Assembly: GCF_007097395.1 (NCBI RefSeq)
Contig: NZ_VKDC01000024.1
Coordinates: 1 to 64,000, forward strand
Direction: 5' to 3'
Source: Fulvivirga sp. M361
GTDB taxonomy: Bacteria > Bacteroidota > Bacteroidia > Cytophagales > Cyclobacteriaceae
DNA length: 64,000 bases
Positions 43,389-51,165 of the stretch are shown here, one piece after another. Numbering within the stretch: the first letter of the stretch is position 1; the number at the start of each line of letters is the position of its first letter. The notes beneath the pieces are model-generated. The model had not been told where the DNA came from. It worked only from the letters and a program-made list of their open reading frames with translations, and made no database searches. The position numbers and the translations under genes were made by a program.

Positions 43389-44108
43389 TTACTTCATGAG
43401 TTGTGTGTACTCATAAACATGGGTTTCAAGGTCTGACCACTTGACGTCACTTCTATATTTCTTTACAAGCTCGTCACAATCTCCAAAGACTTTGATAAAT
43501 TCTTCCCTGTAATTTTTTTTCATGAGTCTGAAGGCCGCATCTTCACCTGCTTTTTTAACATAATAAGATTTGTCTAACCCTCCTACCACATCAACTCCGG
43601 CTAAACCAATGCTGGCTGTTTCTTTGGCAAAGGGGTCATGATATACTTTGATCTTACTTGAAAATGATGCATTCATCAGTTGTAGCATCAGGTCGTCCGT
43701 CTTCTTTTTGATCTTTGTCGGGGTCTTCTCAAAATAAACATATCCTTTGTTCATAAGAGAAGTGTCCACAGTAGTTTGCTTTTCCCAATTTTGTATATTA
43801 CCTGCTTGTTCCATTGCTGCACTAAACTTTGCAAGATTATTTGGCGGCAGGTACATAAATGAAATTTTAGCCGGATCAATTTTTAGCTTTTTTCCATTAG
43901 GGTTTTTCATTTTAACCGTTTCAATAAGGCCTTTGGACCTCTTGAATCCTCCTAACAGACCCTCGAATTTTGTACCATCCTCCATATGTAGGTAAGCGGT
44001 CTTACTTCTGGAAAAACCTTCCAATGGAACCGCAAATTGCTGTGAGAATAGGTTAGAGAAACTTATGAGTACCAGTGCACTCATAAAAATTAGACTTTTC
44101 TTTTTCAT
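43389..44108 (-). CDS. Secreted protein, function unknown
   Basis: From Met at 44108 the protein has 239 residues with signal peptide MKKKSLIFMSALVLISFSNL to FSQ. The mature part has a beta-rich start (VPLEGFSRSKTAYLHMEDGT, EGLLGGFKRSKGLIETVKMK), a middle with FEKTPTKIKKKTDDLMLQLM, and a charged helical C terminus with CDELVKKYRSDVKWSDLE. No family was recognised. A start at 44180 is upstream of the signal peptide and is rejected. Inverted-end repeats lie on both sides. Confidence 0.65.
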   Translation of the reverse strand: MKKKSLIFMSALVLISFSNLFSQQFAVPLEGFSRSKTAYLHMEDGTKFEGLLGGFKRSKGLIETVKMKNPNGKKLKIDPAKISFMYLPPNNLAKFSAAMEQAGNIQNWEKQTTVDTSLMNKGYVYFEKTPTKIKKKTDDLMLQLMNASFSSKIKVYHDPFAKETASIGLAGVDVVGGLDKSYYVKKAGEDAAFRLMKKNYREEFIKVFGDCDELVKKYRSDVKWSDLETHVYEYTQLMK

Positions 44109-44264
44109 ATTTTGAAATAGGTTTTGGTGTTCTGAAACTAAAATGTTCGATTTAATAATAATTAACAATAGAACATACATATTATCTGTACTTATATCGT
44201 AACCGGTAGTATCAGACTTTTTTGTTTTTTAATGAGTTAGATGCTTTATGAAAGCAAGTCGAAC

Positions 44265-44405
44265 GTATTTAAAAATGTGGCTCAGGGCGCCATTGTCCAA
44301 GTTGCTTTTATCACTTTCCTTAAGGCTAGATGAGCTTTGAAATTTTGATTTTCCCTTTAGGGATGAAGTAGGAAAGAAAACACTCTTTGCAAGTTTTTAA
44401 AATGC
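44265..44405. repeat. Small inverted-end repeat, copy 2
   Basis: It is a diverged partner of 43154-43295. It begins GTATTTAAA and ends with TTTTAAAATGC. The shared middle reads GCTTTGAAATTTTGATTTTC. It is otherwise non-coding and fills most of the 44109-44480 gap. Confidence 0.5.
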
Positions 44406-44480
44406 ATTTGTTCCGGGCTTAATTGAAATCGACATAATTTACTTTCCGTAAATGAATGTTATTAAACGGATAGATCGAAC

Positions 44481-46601
44481 TCAGAAATGGATGACCATTC
44501 CAAAATAGAATGTTCTGCGCGAAAAATACTGTGCCTGCCTGACGCTGTAGTCAAAGTTGTAGGTGTAAGATCTTAAATTCTTTATATCTAAAACATTACT
44601 TGCTGACCCAAATACAATGATAGAAAACTTCTCACTAACGGCTATTAGTTTACTGATGCTCAGGTCAAACCCCTTATAGCTTCTAAGCCGCTTTTGTTGT
44701 GTTAATGGTGCATACTCAGGTTCAAATACGGATAGGCCTTCATGAAACGTAATGTTGATTAACGGTTGGTAGTGTCTTCCGTCTCTCAAAATGAAATTAG
44801 CGCTGGCTGTCCATCCTCTGGTAAATTTGTACTCCAGATTCCCTCTTATGAAGTAATTCAAGTCATATTCAGCAGGATACCGTTCTCCGCCGGCCTCCCT
44901 GGTATTGCCGTTGATCAGCGTATAGGAAAGCTGACCGCGTAACTTAGGAAGTATTTTTCCCTTGAGAAAAAACTCCAGACCAAAAAGTTCTGTGGTGCGG
45001 TTAAGCTGTCTGTTCTTTTTGCCAAAAATGGAAGTAGAAAATTCAAGATCGTTTTGATTCCAGTTCAAGTCAGCGGACAGTTGGTCACTTGCTATTAAAA
45101 ATGGATTTTCAATGTCGTTTTGAGGTAAACTGTATTTGTGGTATTTACCCCAGGCCATTGTAATGTGAGCGTGGGTATTAAGCTGTATTCTGGTATTTAA
45201 CTGCATGCTCAGGTAATGATCCCGGAGTGTAGCAGGTATGTTTTTACGCAAACCTCCTCCCAATATTATCTTTTTCCCCCAGTAGTATTTGGTATAAACG
45301 TATAGTTCGGGCCGGTTAAGTCTTACGGTGTTGTGGTTACTTGTGGTAGGAAAGCCATCTCCTTCTGCAAAATCAAAAGCATAATAAGTGCCTGTAAATT
45401 TTTGTTTTCTGTGATCAACGCTCAGACCAGTTTTGGCATAAAAATTTTCGCGTTGATAGCGATAGTTAGCGGAGAAGAAGGCGTCAAAGTTATGGATGGT
45501 AATGTCAGTATCTGCATAGCCAAACTCCGCTTTTGAAAAGCTTATGTTACTGTTCAAAGACCATTCTGATCGGTTTACCTTGTGTCTGAAGTTGGTTACG
45601 GTAAAGTTACGTTGTTTCCGTTGTTTGAAAGTTCCCTGGAAGGTAGGGGACTGATAAGAAAAATCATACCCTTCGGTCAGGGTGTAGTTGAATACTTTTA
45701 GAATAGTATGGTCATTAAAATGATTTAAGAAATTGATCCCTAAATCAACGGACTGAAATTTTTGAATATCATCGAGCGCTTCCGGGTTCAGCGCTTTTAT
45801 GATGGACGAAGGTTGGTAGTTAGAAAACAGCGTTAGAGCACTCTTTTTACTTGTGCTTCGTTGGGCTAAACCTCCATAGCTGGCCGGAGATAGTGTAACA
45901 GAATTGGAGGTAGTTTCCCGAATTTCTTCTGATGTTTGTATGGCAATGAGTCCGGAGGTAGTATTGCCATATTCAAGAGGTGGATTGCCAGGGAAAACTA
46001 GCATTTCGTTTACCATGGCAGTATTAAATACGCTGAACGTACCAATACCATTAAGCTGGGAAAAACGTATGGCGTCGTAAAGAGGAACATTATTGAAAAA
46101 TAATCCGGTTTCTGCAGGGCTACTACCTCTGAAACTGATATTGGCCGATTCATCCAGCGTGGTGGCGGCGGGAACCGAGTTAACGGCTAATAATGGGTCT
46201 GCTTTTGCACTGGGGTTTAGATATACATCCAACCGGGATATTCTTTTGTAAGTGAACTCTTCAGCTGCTAACTTTTCTGCGGTAACTACTATCACATCCA
46301 TGTTTAGGGTATTAGGCTGCAAGGCTATATCAAGCGGCCTTATTTCAGTAACTATATGGAATAGCTCTTTATAACCTATGTATGAAATCACCAATGTGTC
46401 GCCTTGCTTTATGTTATTAAGAGTGAACTTACCATGTATATCAGTGCTGGTACCCTTACGCCAGTCTGATTTAACATAAAGATTAGCACCAATAAGTGAT
46501 TCCCCATTTCTACCGTCTATGATACTGCCGGTCAACTTTTGTCCAAACAGAACATAGCCATTCAGTAAGAACAATCCTAATGACAGGTAAAATCGTATCA
46601 T
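44481..46601 (-). CDS. TonB-dependent outer-membrane receptor
   Basis: The protein has 706 residues. Signal peptide 1-20, then a carboxypeptidase-like regulatory domain (about 22-105: LTGSIIDGRNGESLIGANLY, GTSTDIHGKFTLNNIKQGDT). The plug (about 110-225) has FRGSSPAETGLFFNNVPLYD. The rest is a 22-strand barrel ending in FYFGMVIHF with terminal Phe. It lacks a SusD partner, so it is not a SusCD pair. It starts at the stop of the TPR gene (ATG overlaps TAA). The ligand is unknown. Confidence 0.92.
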   Translation of the reverse strand: MIRFYLSLGLFLLNGYVLFGQKLTGSIIDGRNGESLIGANLYVKSDWRKGTSTDIHGKFTLNNIKQGDTLVISYIGYKELFHIVTEIRPLDIALQPNTLNMDVIVVTAEKLAAEEFTYKRISRLDVYLNPSAKADPLLAVNSVPAATTLDESANISFRGSSPAETGLFFNNVPLYDAIRFSQLNGIGTFSVFNTAMVNEMLVFPGNPPLEYGNTTSGLIAIQTSEEIRETTSNSVTLSPASYGGLAQRSTSKKSALTLFSNYQPSSIIKALNPEALDDIQKFQSVDLGINFLNHFNDHTILKVFNYTLTEGYDFSYQSPTFQGTFKQRKQRNFTVTNFRHKVNRSEWSLNSNISFSKAEFGYADTDITIHNFDAFFSANYRYQRENFYAKTGLSVDHRKQKFTGTYYAFDFAEGDGFPTTSNHNTVRLNRPELYVYTKYYWGKKIILGGGLRKNIPATLRDHYLSMQLNTRIQLNTHAHITMAWGKYHKYSLPQNDIENPFLIASDQLSADLNWNQNDLEFSTSIFGKKNRQLNRTTELFGLEFFLKGKILPKLRGQLSYTLINGNTREAGGERYPAEYDLNYFIRGNLEYKFTRGWTASANFILRDGRHYQPLINITFHEGLSVFEPEYAPLTQQKRLRSYKGFDLSISKLIAVSEKFSIIVFGSASNVLDIKNLRSYTYNFDYSVRQAQYFSRRTFYFGMVIHF

Positions 46602-47347
46602 TAGTTTGCATTTAGTTTTGGAAGCAAACCATACTTTATCCAGTTGAAATCAGGTTCTAATACTAAGGCTTTATGATAGGTGCTTCGAGCCTCTTCAGTC
46701 TTTTCCAGTTTCTGATAACACTGACCTAACCACGCATACGCATCAATGTACCTCCAGTTCGATTGTGGCAATGGAGAAGCACCCTCGTACAATTCGATAG
46801 CTTTTTTCAAAGCGGTTAATGCTTCTTGCTTGTCACCACCAAACATGGAGGGTGTAAAAAGCTTGGAAATACCTCGTATCTGCCATACCATGGGTGAATT
46901 GGGAGCGATCTTTAATGCTTTTTCCATGTTTTTGCTACTCTTAGCTCCCAAAAACATGCCTTTCCATGAGCTATAACTCATTTCCATACCGTAAATGGAG
47001 GATAATAGCGCTCTACTGTTACCTGGTTCGTGCTCAGATGAAATAAGCTTTTCCAGATTGTCCTTGGTAGTCTCAAGATACGCATCAAACAGATCTTCAT
47101 CCTGATCGATTAAGGAAGCATTCAGTAAGCCATGTTGCGCCAGGGCCAATTGATACAAATTTTCCAAAGAACTATCATTGACATAATTGGTTTCACATCT
47201 TTTTACTAGTTGTTTCCATAACCCATTGTTGTTATTTAAATATGCCTGGTAGGCCATTTGGCTTTCTTCGGATTGTGCTTGACTGAAAGTGGCAATAGAC
47301 GATAATACGGTAATAAGACAGCATAATTTCAACGTTTTCATAATCAT
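46601..47347 (-). CDS. Periplasmic TPR protein
   Basis: The protein has 248 residues, or 246 from the next Met at 47341. Signal peptide ends in SQAQ. Several TPR-like helices follow, with AYQAYLNNNNGLWKQLVKRC near the start, KALKIAPNSPMVWQIRGISK in the middle, and YAWLGQCYQKLEKTEEARST and KALVLEPDFNW at the C terminus. It probably works with the TonB receptor. A palindromic operator candidate lies 7-21 bp before its start. Confidence 0.82.
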   Translation of the reverse strand: MIMKTLKLCCLITVLSSIATFSQAQSEESQMAYQAYLNNNNGLWKQLVKRCETNYVNDSSLENLYQLALAQHGLLNASLIDQDEDLFDAYLETTKDNLEKLISSEHEPGNSRALLSSIYGMEMSYSSWKGMFLGAKSSKNMEKALKIAPNSPMVWQIRGISKLFTPSMFGGDKQEALTALKKAIELYEGASPLPQSNWRYIDAYAWLGQCYQKLEKTEEARSTYHKALVLEPDFNWIKYGLLPKLNAN

Positions 47348-47353
47348 AAAGTG

Positions 47354-47368
47354 GTTTATATTATAAAC
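47354..47368 (-). promoter_or_regulatory. Palindromic operator candidate, site 1
   Basis: GTTTATA-T-TATAAAC is a perfect 7-1-7 palindrome directly upstream of the TPR start. It shares the longer minus-strand motif ATAGTTTATA..TAAAC.ACTTTAT with site 2 at 48278-48294. The gene between them is a winged-helix regulator. Confidence 0.55.
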
Positions 47369-47393
47369 TATATATTTAAATTTTTTTCATTTA

Positions 47394-47684
47394 TTATTTC
47401 TTAATGTACGATTGGAGCGTATTTACGTAGCTTTCAAAAGCTTCTATTCCTTTCTTGGATATATTACAGGTAGTTACTGGTTTTTTCCCCTTAAAGCTTT
47501 TAGTCACCTCAATGTATCCGGCGTTATTGAGTTTGTCAATTTGTACACTGAGATTGCCAGCGGTGGCGCCGGTTTTTTCCTTAATAAAAACAAACTCCGC
47601 GGATTGTACGCTTACCAAAAGTGACATGACGGCTAACCGAAGTTGAGAATGCAATAAGGGATCCAGATTTTTGAAATCTGACAT
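47394..47684 (-). CDS. Winged-helix transcriptional regulator (HTH_34-like)
   Basis: The protein has 96 residues and is a single winged helix. LRLAVMSLLVSVQSAEFVFI, EKTGATAGNLSVQIDKLNNA and YIEVTKSFKGKKPVTTCNIS form the helices and wing. It fits the MarR-like HTH_34 family. It starts 2 nt after the membrane-protein gene ends. Two matching palindromes upstream of both transcription starts make autoregulation plausible. Confidence 0.87.
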   Translation of the reverse strand: MSDFKNLDPLLHSQLRLAVMSLLVSVQSAEFVFIKEKTGATAGNLSVQIDKLNNAGYIEVTKSFKGKKPVTTCNISKKGIEAFESYVNTLQSYIKK

Positions 47685-47686
47685 AA

Positions 47687-48253
47687 TTAAGCAGCTTTCA
47701 GTTTATACCCTGGTATTAAATAGCCCACCAATACGGCTATGGCGGATATTAGCAGGCTGTAAGAAGGGGCAACAGCAGAGGCTATCACCGCAAATATCCA
47801 GAACGAAGCCCCTCCATAGATCAATGGTTTAAACTTAATGATGAAACCGGTAATGAACGTAGCCATTCCCGCTAATAGTAATACCAGGATGGGTATGGTA
47901 GGCCCAAAACGGCCTGAAAAAACAATGATCAGAAGACAAAAGCTGAAACTGATCCATACCCATTTGATCAGGTCATCACTATAGGCTTTGACCTTAGCTT
48001 TTTTTGATTGGCGATAACCATAAATGAAGCTGACAACCCAGGCCGGTATACTGATCAGCCAAATGGCAAAAGGGTAGGAGTAATCGGTATACTCCATGAG
48101 ATAGAAATGCCCGATATTACCCAACATAGCCACCCAACCCCAAAGCAGAAAGTAGAAACTACCGCCACGAATATTTCCTTTGGCGTTTTGGATCATCCTG
48201 GTAATGATGTCAAGGCTCTCCTGATTTGATAAAGGTTTTGACTCAGTGGACAT
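47687..48253 (-). CDS. Membrane protein, five TM helices
   Basis: The protein has 188 residues. Five hydrophobic segments: GGSFYFLLWGWVAMLGNIGH, PFAIWLISIPAWVVSFIYGY, WVWISFSFCLLIIVFSG, IPILVLLLAGMATFITGFII, and the last pair from YGGASFWIFAVIASAVA through AIAVLVGYLI. The N-terminal tail SLDIITRMIQNAKGNIRGGS is a frequent partner motif of HTH_34 regulators in Bacteroidota. It may be a membrane partner of that regulator. Site 2 of the operator pair lies upstream. Confidence 0.8.
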   Translation of the reverse strand: MSTESKPLSNQESLDIITRMIQNAKGNIRGGSFYFLLWGWVAMLGNIGHFYLMEYTDYSYPFAIWLISIPAWVVSFIYGYRQSKKAKVKAYSDDLIKWVWISFSFCLLIIVFSGRFGPTIPILVLLLAGMATFITGFIIKFKPLIYGGASFWIFAVIASAVAPSYSLLISAIAVLVGYLIPGYKLKAA

Positions 48254-48277
48254 AGCTTTGATATTATTTTATAAAGT

Positions 48278-48294
48278 AGTTTACAATATAAACT
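48278..48294 (-). promoter_or_regulatory. Palindromic operator candidate, site 2
   Basis: AGTTTA-CAATA-TAAACT lies 24 nt upstream of the membrane-protein start. It aligns with site 1 over about 25 bp including flanks. Both sites are next to transcription starts of the same regulatory cassette. Confidence 0.55.
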
Positions 48295-48378
48295 ATAATT
48301 TTTAAAAAAGGTTGCTATTCACAGGCTTTTTTTCAGAATGTTGCACTTACTTTTGAAGAAATCAAATGAACTAATACC

Positions 48379-48966
48379 ATGTTCACTGGAATTATTGAAA
48401 CAATAGGCCGGATAAAATCTATCAAAACGGAAGGAAGTAATCGGGAATTTGAAATTGAAAGTACCATCGCCTCTGAGCTTAAAATTGATCAGAGTGTAGC
48501 ACATAATGGCGTTTGTCTTACGGTAACTTCGGTGAATAATGACAGGCACACTGTGGTAGCTATTGATGAAACGCTGCAAAAGAGCAGCCTTGGGCTGTTA
48601 CAACCAGGTAGTAAAGTTAACCTTGAACGATGTATGTTAAATAATGGTCGTTTTGATGGCCATATTGTACAGGGGCATGTGGATCAGACCGGACAGATCA
48701 AATCTGTTCAGGAAGAGGAGGGAAGCTGGTTGTATACCATTGAGTATGATGCTTCTTTGGGGAATGTAACGGTTGAAAAAGGTTCAATCACCATCAATGG
48801 GATTAGCCTTACGTGTTTTGAATCGAAAGTAAACAGTTTTAAGGTGGCTATTATTCCTTATACTTATGAACATACCAATCTCCATGAGTTAGGCACCGGG
48901 GACGCGGTTAACCTTGAGTTTGACATCATAGGTAAATATGTTCAGCGACTTCTGGATAAAAACTGA
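48379..48966 (+). CDS. ribE: Riboflavin synthase, alpha subunit
   Basis: The protein has 195 residues and two lumazine-binding halves. It starts MFTGIIETIGRIKSI, with NGVCLTVTSVNN in the first half and GHIVQGHVDQTGQI plus ITINGISLTCFE in the second. It dismutates two lumazines to riboflavin. No FMN riboswitch was seen in the 125-nt upstream space. It is monocistronic, or at least the next gene is convergent. Confidence 0.95.
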   Translation: MFTGIIETIGRIKSIKTEGSNREFEIESTIASELKIDQSVAHNGVCLTVTSVNNDRHTVVAIDETLQKSSLGLLQPGSKVNLERCMLNNGRFDGHIVQGHVDQTGQIKSVQEEEGSWLYTIEYDASLGNVTVEKGSITINGISLTCFESKVNSFKVAIIPYTYEHTNLHELGTGDAVNLEFDIIGKYVQRLLDKN

Positions 48967-48999
48967 TCTGTAAAGTCAGACATAACTAATAGGTCTCTA

Positions 49000-49569
49000 T
49001 TACTTTTTTGCAAACTTTACTAAAGAATAACAAGTCAATCTGTAAGCCAGGTAACCGTAGATAGTTCCAATGGCTGCTCCTACCAGAATGTCACCAGGGT
49101 AATGTACTCCCAGGTAGATGCGGCTATAGGAGACAATAGCTGCCCATAAAAACATCCAGGAAAACCAAGGGTATTTATTTCTGAAAATAAAGAACAGGAA
49201 GGTAGCCAGCGAAAAAGTATTGCCGGCATGTGATGATGAGAATCCAAAACTTCCCCCACGATAATCGTTGACAACATGGACCAGTCCTTCTAATGCAGGG
49301 TTACGGGAAGGTCGAAATCGCTCAAAAAACGGCTTCATAAACCCGGAGCAGGTTTGGTCTGTGGCTGTGATGGCCAGTCCGATGCCAAGTAACACTATGA
49401 TCCCTTTCCATTTATATTCCCGAATGATCCACCCTGCTATAAGCAAATAAAAAGGTATCCATATCTTTTTATCAGATATCCAGAACATCACAGGGTCCAT
49501 CCAGTCCGTGTGCAGGCCGTTAAGCCAAAGAAAAAGAGCTTTGTCCCACTCCAATAGTATTTCAAGCAT
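49000..49569 (-). CDS. PAP2-family membrane phosphatase
   Basis: The protein has 189 residues and about five TM helices. The catalytic motifs are KPFFERFRPSRNP, SSHAGNTFSLATF and SRIYLGVHYPGDILVGA, the KX6RP-PSGH-SRX5HX3D series with SSHA in place of PSGH. It should dephosphorylate a lipid such as undecaprenyl pyrophosphate or phosphatidate. Its start overlaps hemF's end by 8 nt. Confidence 0.92.
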   Translation of the reverse strand: MLEILLEWDKALFLWLNGLHTDWMDPVMFWISDKKIWIPFYLLIAGWIIREYKWKGIIVLLGIGLAITATDQTCSGFMKPFFERFRPSRNPALEGLVHVVNDYRGGSFGFSSSHAGNTFSLATFLFFIFRNKYPWFSWMFLWAAIVSYSRIYLGVHYPGDILVGAAIGTIYGYLAYRLTCYSLVKFAKK

Positions 49570-50473
49570 ACATTATCCAGTCAATATCTTTTTTCAAGAG
49601 CGCCTGTGTTTCAGCTTCTGCCGTACCTTCCTCGGGTTGGTAATCATAGACCCAATTGGCTTGTGGAGGCATACTCATCAAGATGGATTCAATTCTTCCA
49701 TTGGTCTCAAGACCAAATTTAGTGCCTTTATCCCATACAAGGTTAAATTCCACATACCTGCTCCGTCGTAACATTTGCCAGTTTTTGTGTGTGCCGTTGA
49801 AGTCGAGGTAGGCATTATTTTTCATGAAATAAGTATAAGTAGGGGCAAAGGCAGAACCTACATCCTGTACAAAAGAAAACAGGGTTTCTTTGGTTCCTTC
49901 TGCTTCTCCCATCCGGTCGAAGAATATTCCTCCCACACCACGGGTTTCCTGGCGGTGTTTAATATAGAAGTAGTCATCAGCCCACTTCTTGAATTTTTGA
50001 TAGTAAGCAGGGTTATGTTGGTCGCATACCGTTTTTAGTTGTTGATGAAAGTATGCAGCTTCTTTTGTCTTTATGTAGTGGGGTGTCAGGTCTATACCTC
50101 CCCCAAACCACCAGGTACTGTTGCCATCTTCGGAGGATGTTTCAAAATAGCGAACATTCATATGAATGATAGGCACCATTGGATTTACAGGGTGCAAAAC
50201 GATGGATACACCGGTTGCATAAAAAGTGGAGTCATTTAATTTTAAAGCATTGGCGATATTTTCGGGAAGTTTGCCATGAACTGCGGAGAAGTTGACACCA
50301 CCCTTTTCAATGATGTTTCCATTGGTAATGACACGGCTTCGTCCGCCGCCGCCTTCATCACGCTGCCATTGGTCCTCATGGAAATATCCTTTCCCATCCG
50401 CTTCTTCAAGGGCTTGGCAAATAGTGTCCTGTAATTCTTTAAACCAGTGAGTGACGGTTTCTTTGGTCAACAT
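49562..50473 (-). CDS. hemF: Aerobic coproporphyrinogen III oxidase
   Basis: The protein has 303 residues, as usual. Motifs GGGGRSRVITNGNIIEKGGV, MVPIIHMNVRYFE, WWFGGGIDLTPHY, GVGGIFFDRMGEAEGTKET and VEFNLVWDKGTKFGLETNGR are all conserved. It oxidises coproporphyrinogen to protoporphyrinogen in haem synthesis and needs oxygen, so the organism is aerobic. It is followed by PAP2. Confidence 0.96.
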   Translation of the reverse strand: MLTKETVTHWFKELQDTICQALEEADGKGYFHEDQWQRDEGGGGRSRVITNGNIIEKGGVNFSAVHGKLPENIANALKLNDSTFYATGVSIVLHPVNPMVPIIHMNVRYFETSSEDGNSTWWFGGGIDLTPHYIKTKEAAYFHQQLKTVCDQHNPAYYQKFKKWADDYFYIKHRQETRGVGGIFFDRMGEAEGTKETLFSFVQDVGSAFAPTYTYFMKNNAYLDFNGTHKNWQMLRRSRYVEFNLVWDKGTKFGLETNGRIESILMSMPPQANWVYDYQPEEGTAEAETQALLKKDIDWIMYA

Positions 50474-50625
50474 GTCACAAATCTATGGAATTTGAGTTTT
50501 CCATGTCAGCAGCTTGTTTATTAATACATTCATTTTATATATTTTTAAACCTAAGAAATTAGTGTCCAATTAGTTAAAGGATAATTGGTAGCAACTATTA
50601 AGTTTTACATTGAAAACTAAACGTT

Positions 50626-50973
50626 ATGGTAAACGATCAATGGGAGGAAAAACTGGCGCGTTACGATCAACTAATACAAAAACAATCAAACTTTGAACGG
50701 CTGGGAAAAACAATGCCTTATACTTCGGCAAACGGACATATGTTTTCTCAACTCAATAAGAAAGGAGAGTTGGGAATTCGGCTTTCCAAAGAGCAAAGAC
50801 AGCAATTTCTAAAAGACCATAATACTACTTTGTTCATGGCTTATGACACCGTAATGCAGGAGTACGTGCTAATTCCGGAGATATTGTTTGATGATATGGA
50901 TCTGCTGTTTTCTTATCTAAAGGATGGTTATGAGTACGTAAAATCTCTAAAACCGAAAACATCCAAAAATTAA
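50626..50973 (+). CDS. TfoX-N-like small protein
   Basis: The protein has 115 residues. The middle segment YTSANGHMFSQLNKKGELGI followed by RLSKEQRQQFLKDHNTTLF and EYVLIPEILFDDMDLLFSY fits the small family often labelled TfoX N-terminal or unknown. It ends with the C-terminal YEYVKSLKPK, common in this family. Its role is unknown; some relatives regulate competence or transcription. It is a single gene ahead of ispG. Confidence 0.65.
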   Translation: MVNDQWEEKLARYDQLIQKQSNFERLGKTMPYTSANGHMFSQLNKKGELGIRLSKEQRQQFLKDHNTTLFMAYDTVMQEYVLIPEILFDDMDLLFSYLKDGYEYVKSLKPKTSKN

Positions 50974-51165
50974 TTTGACCCACCTGGGCTGTATTACATA
51001 CTTTCAATTTCGTAATAATTATTAGGCTCTCAAAGAAAGAACAAATCAGCACATGACAATTTTCATTACTTCAGGTGGGGAATATTTGTTACATATCCTG
51101 GTTTCAAAAACATTGGACAATAGAAAACGGTTATCTTAGCGTTGACTTAAAAAAATGCCATACTC

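Noticed and set aside
48254-48378. FMN riboswitch ahead of ribE
   Set aside because: The space is only 125 nt and AT-rich, and none of the conserved RFN segments (such as AGGGT..GGCGG) is present.
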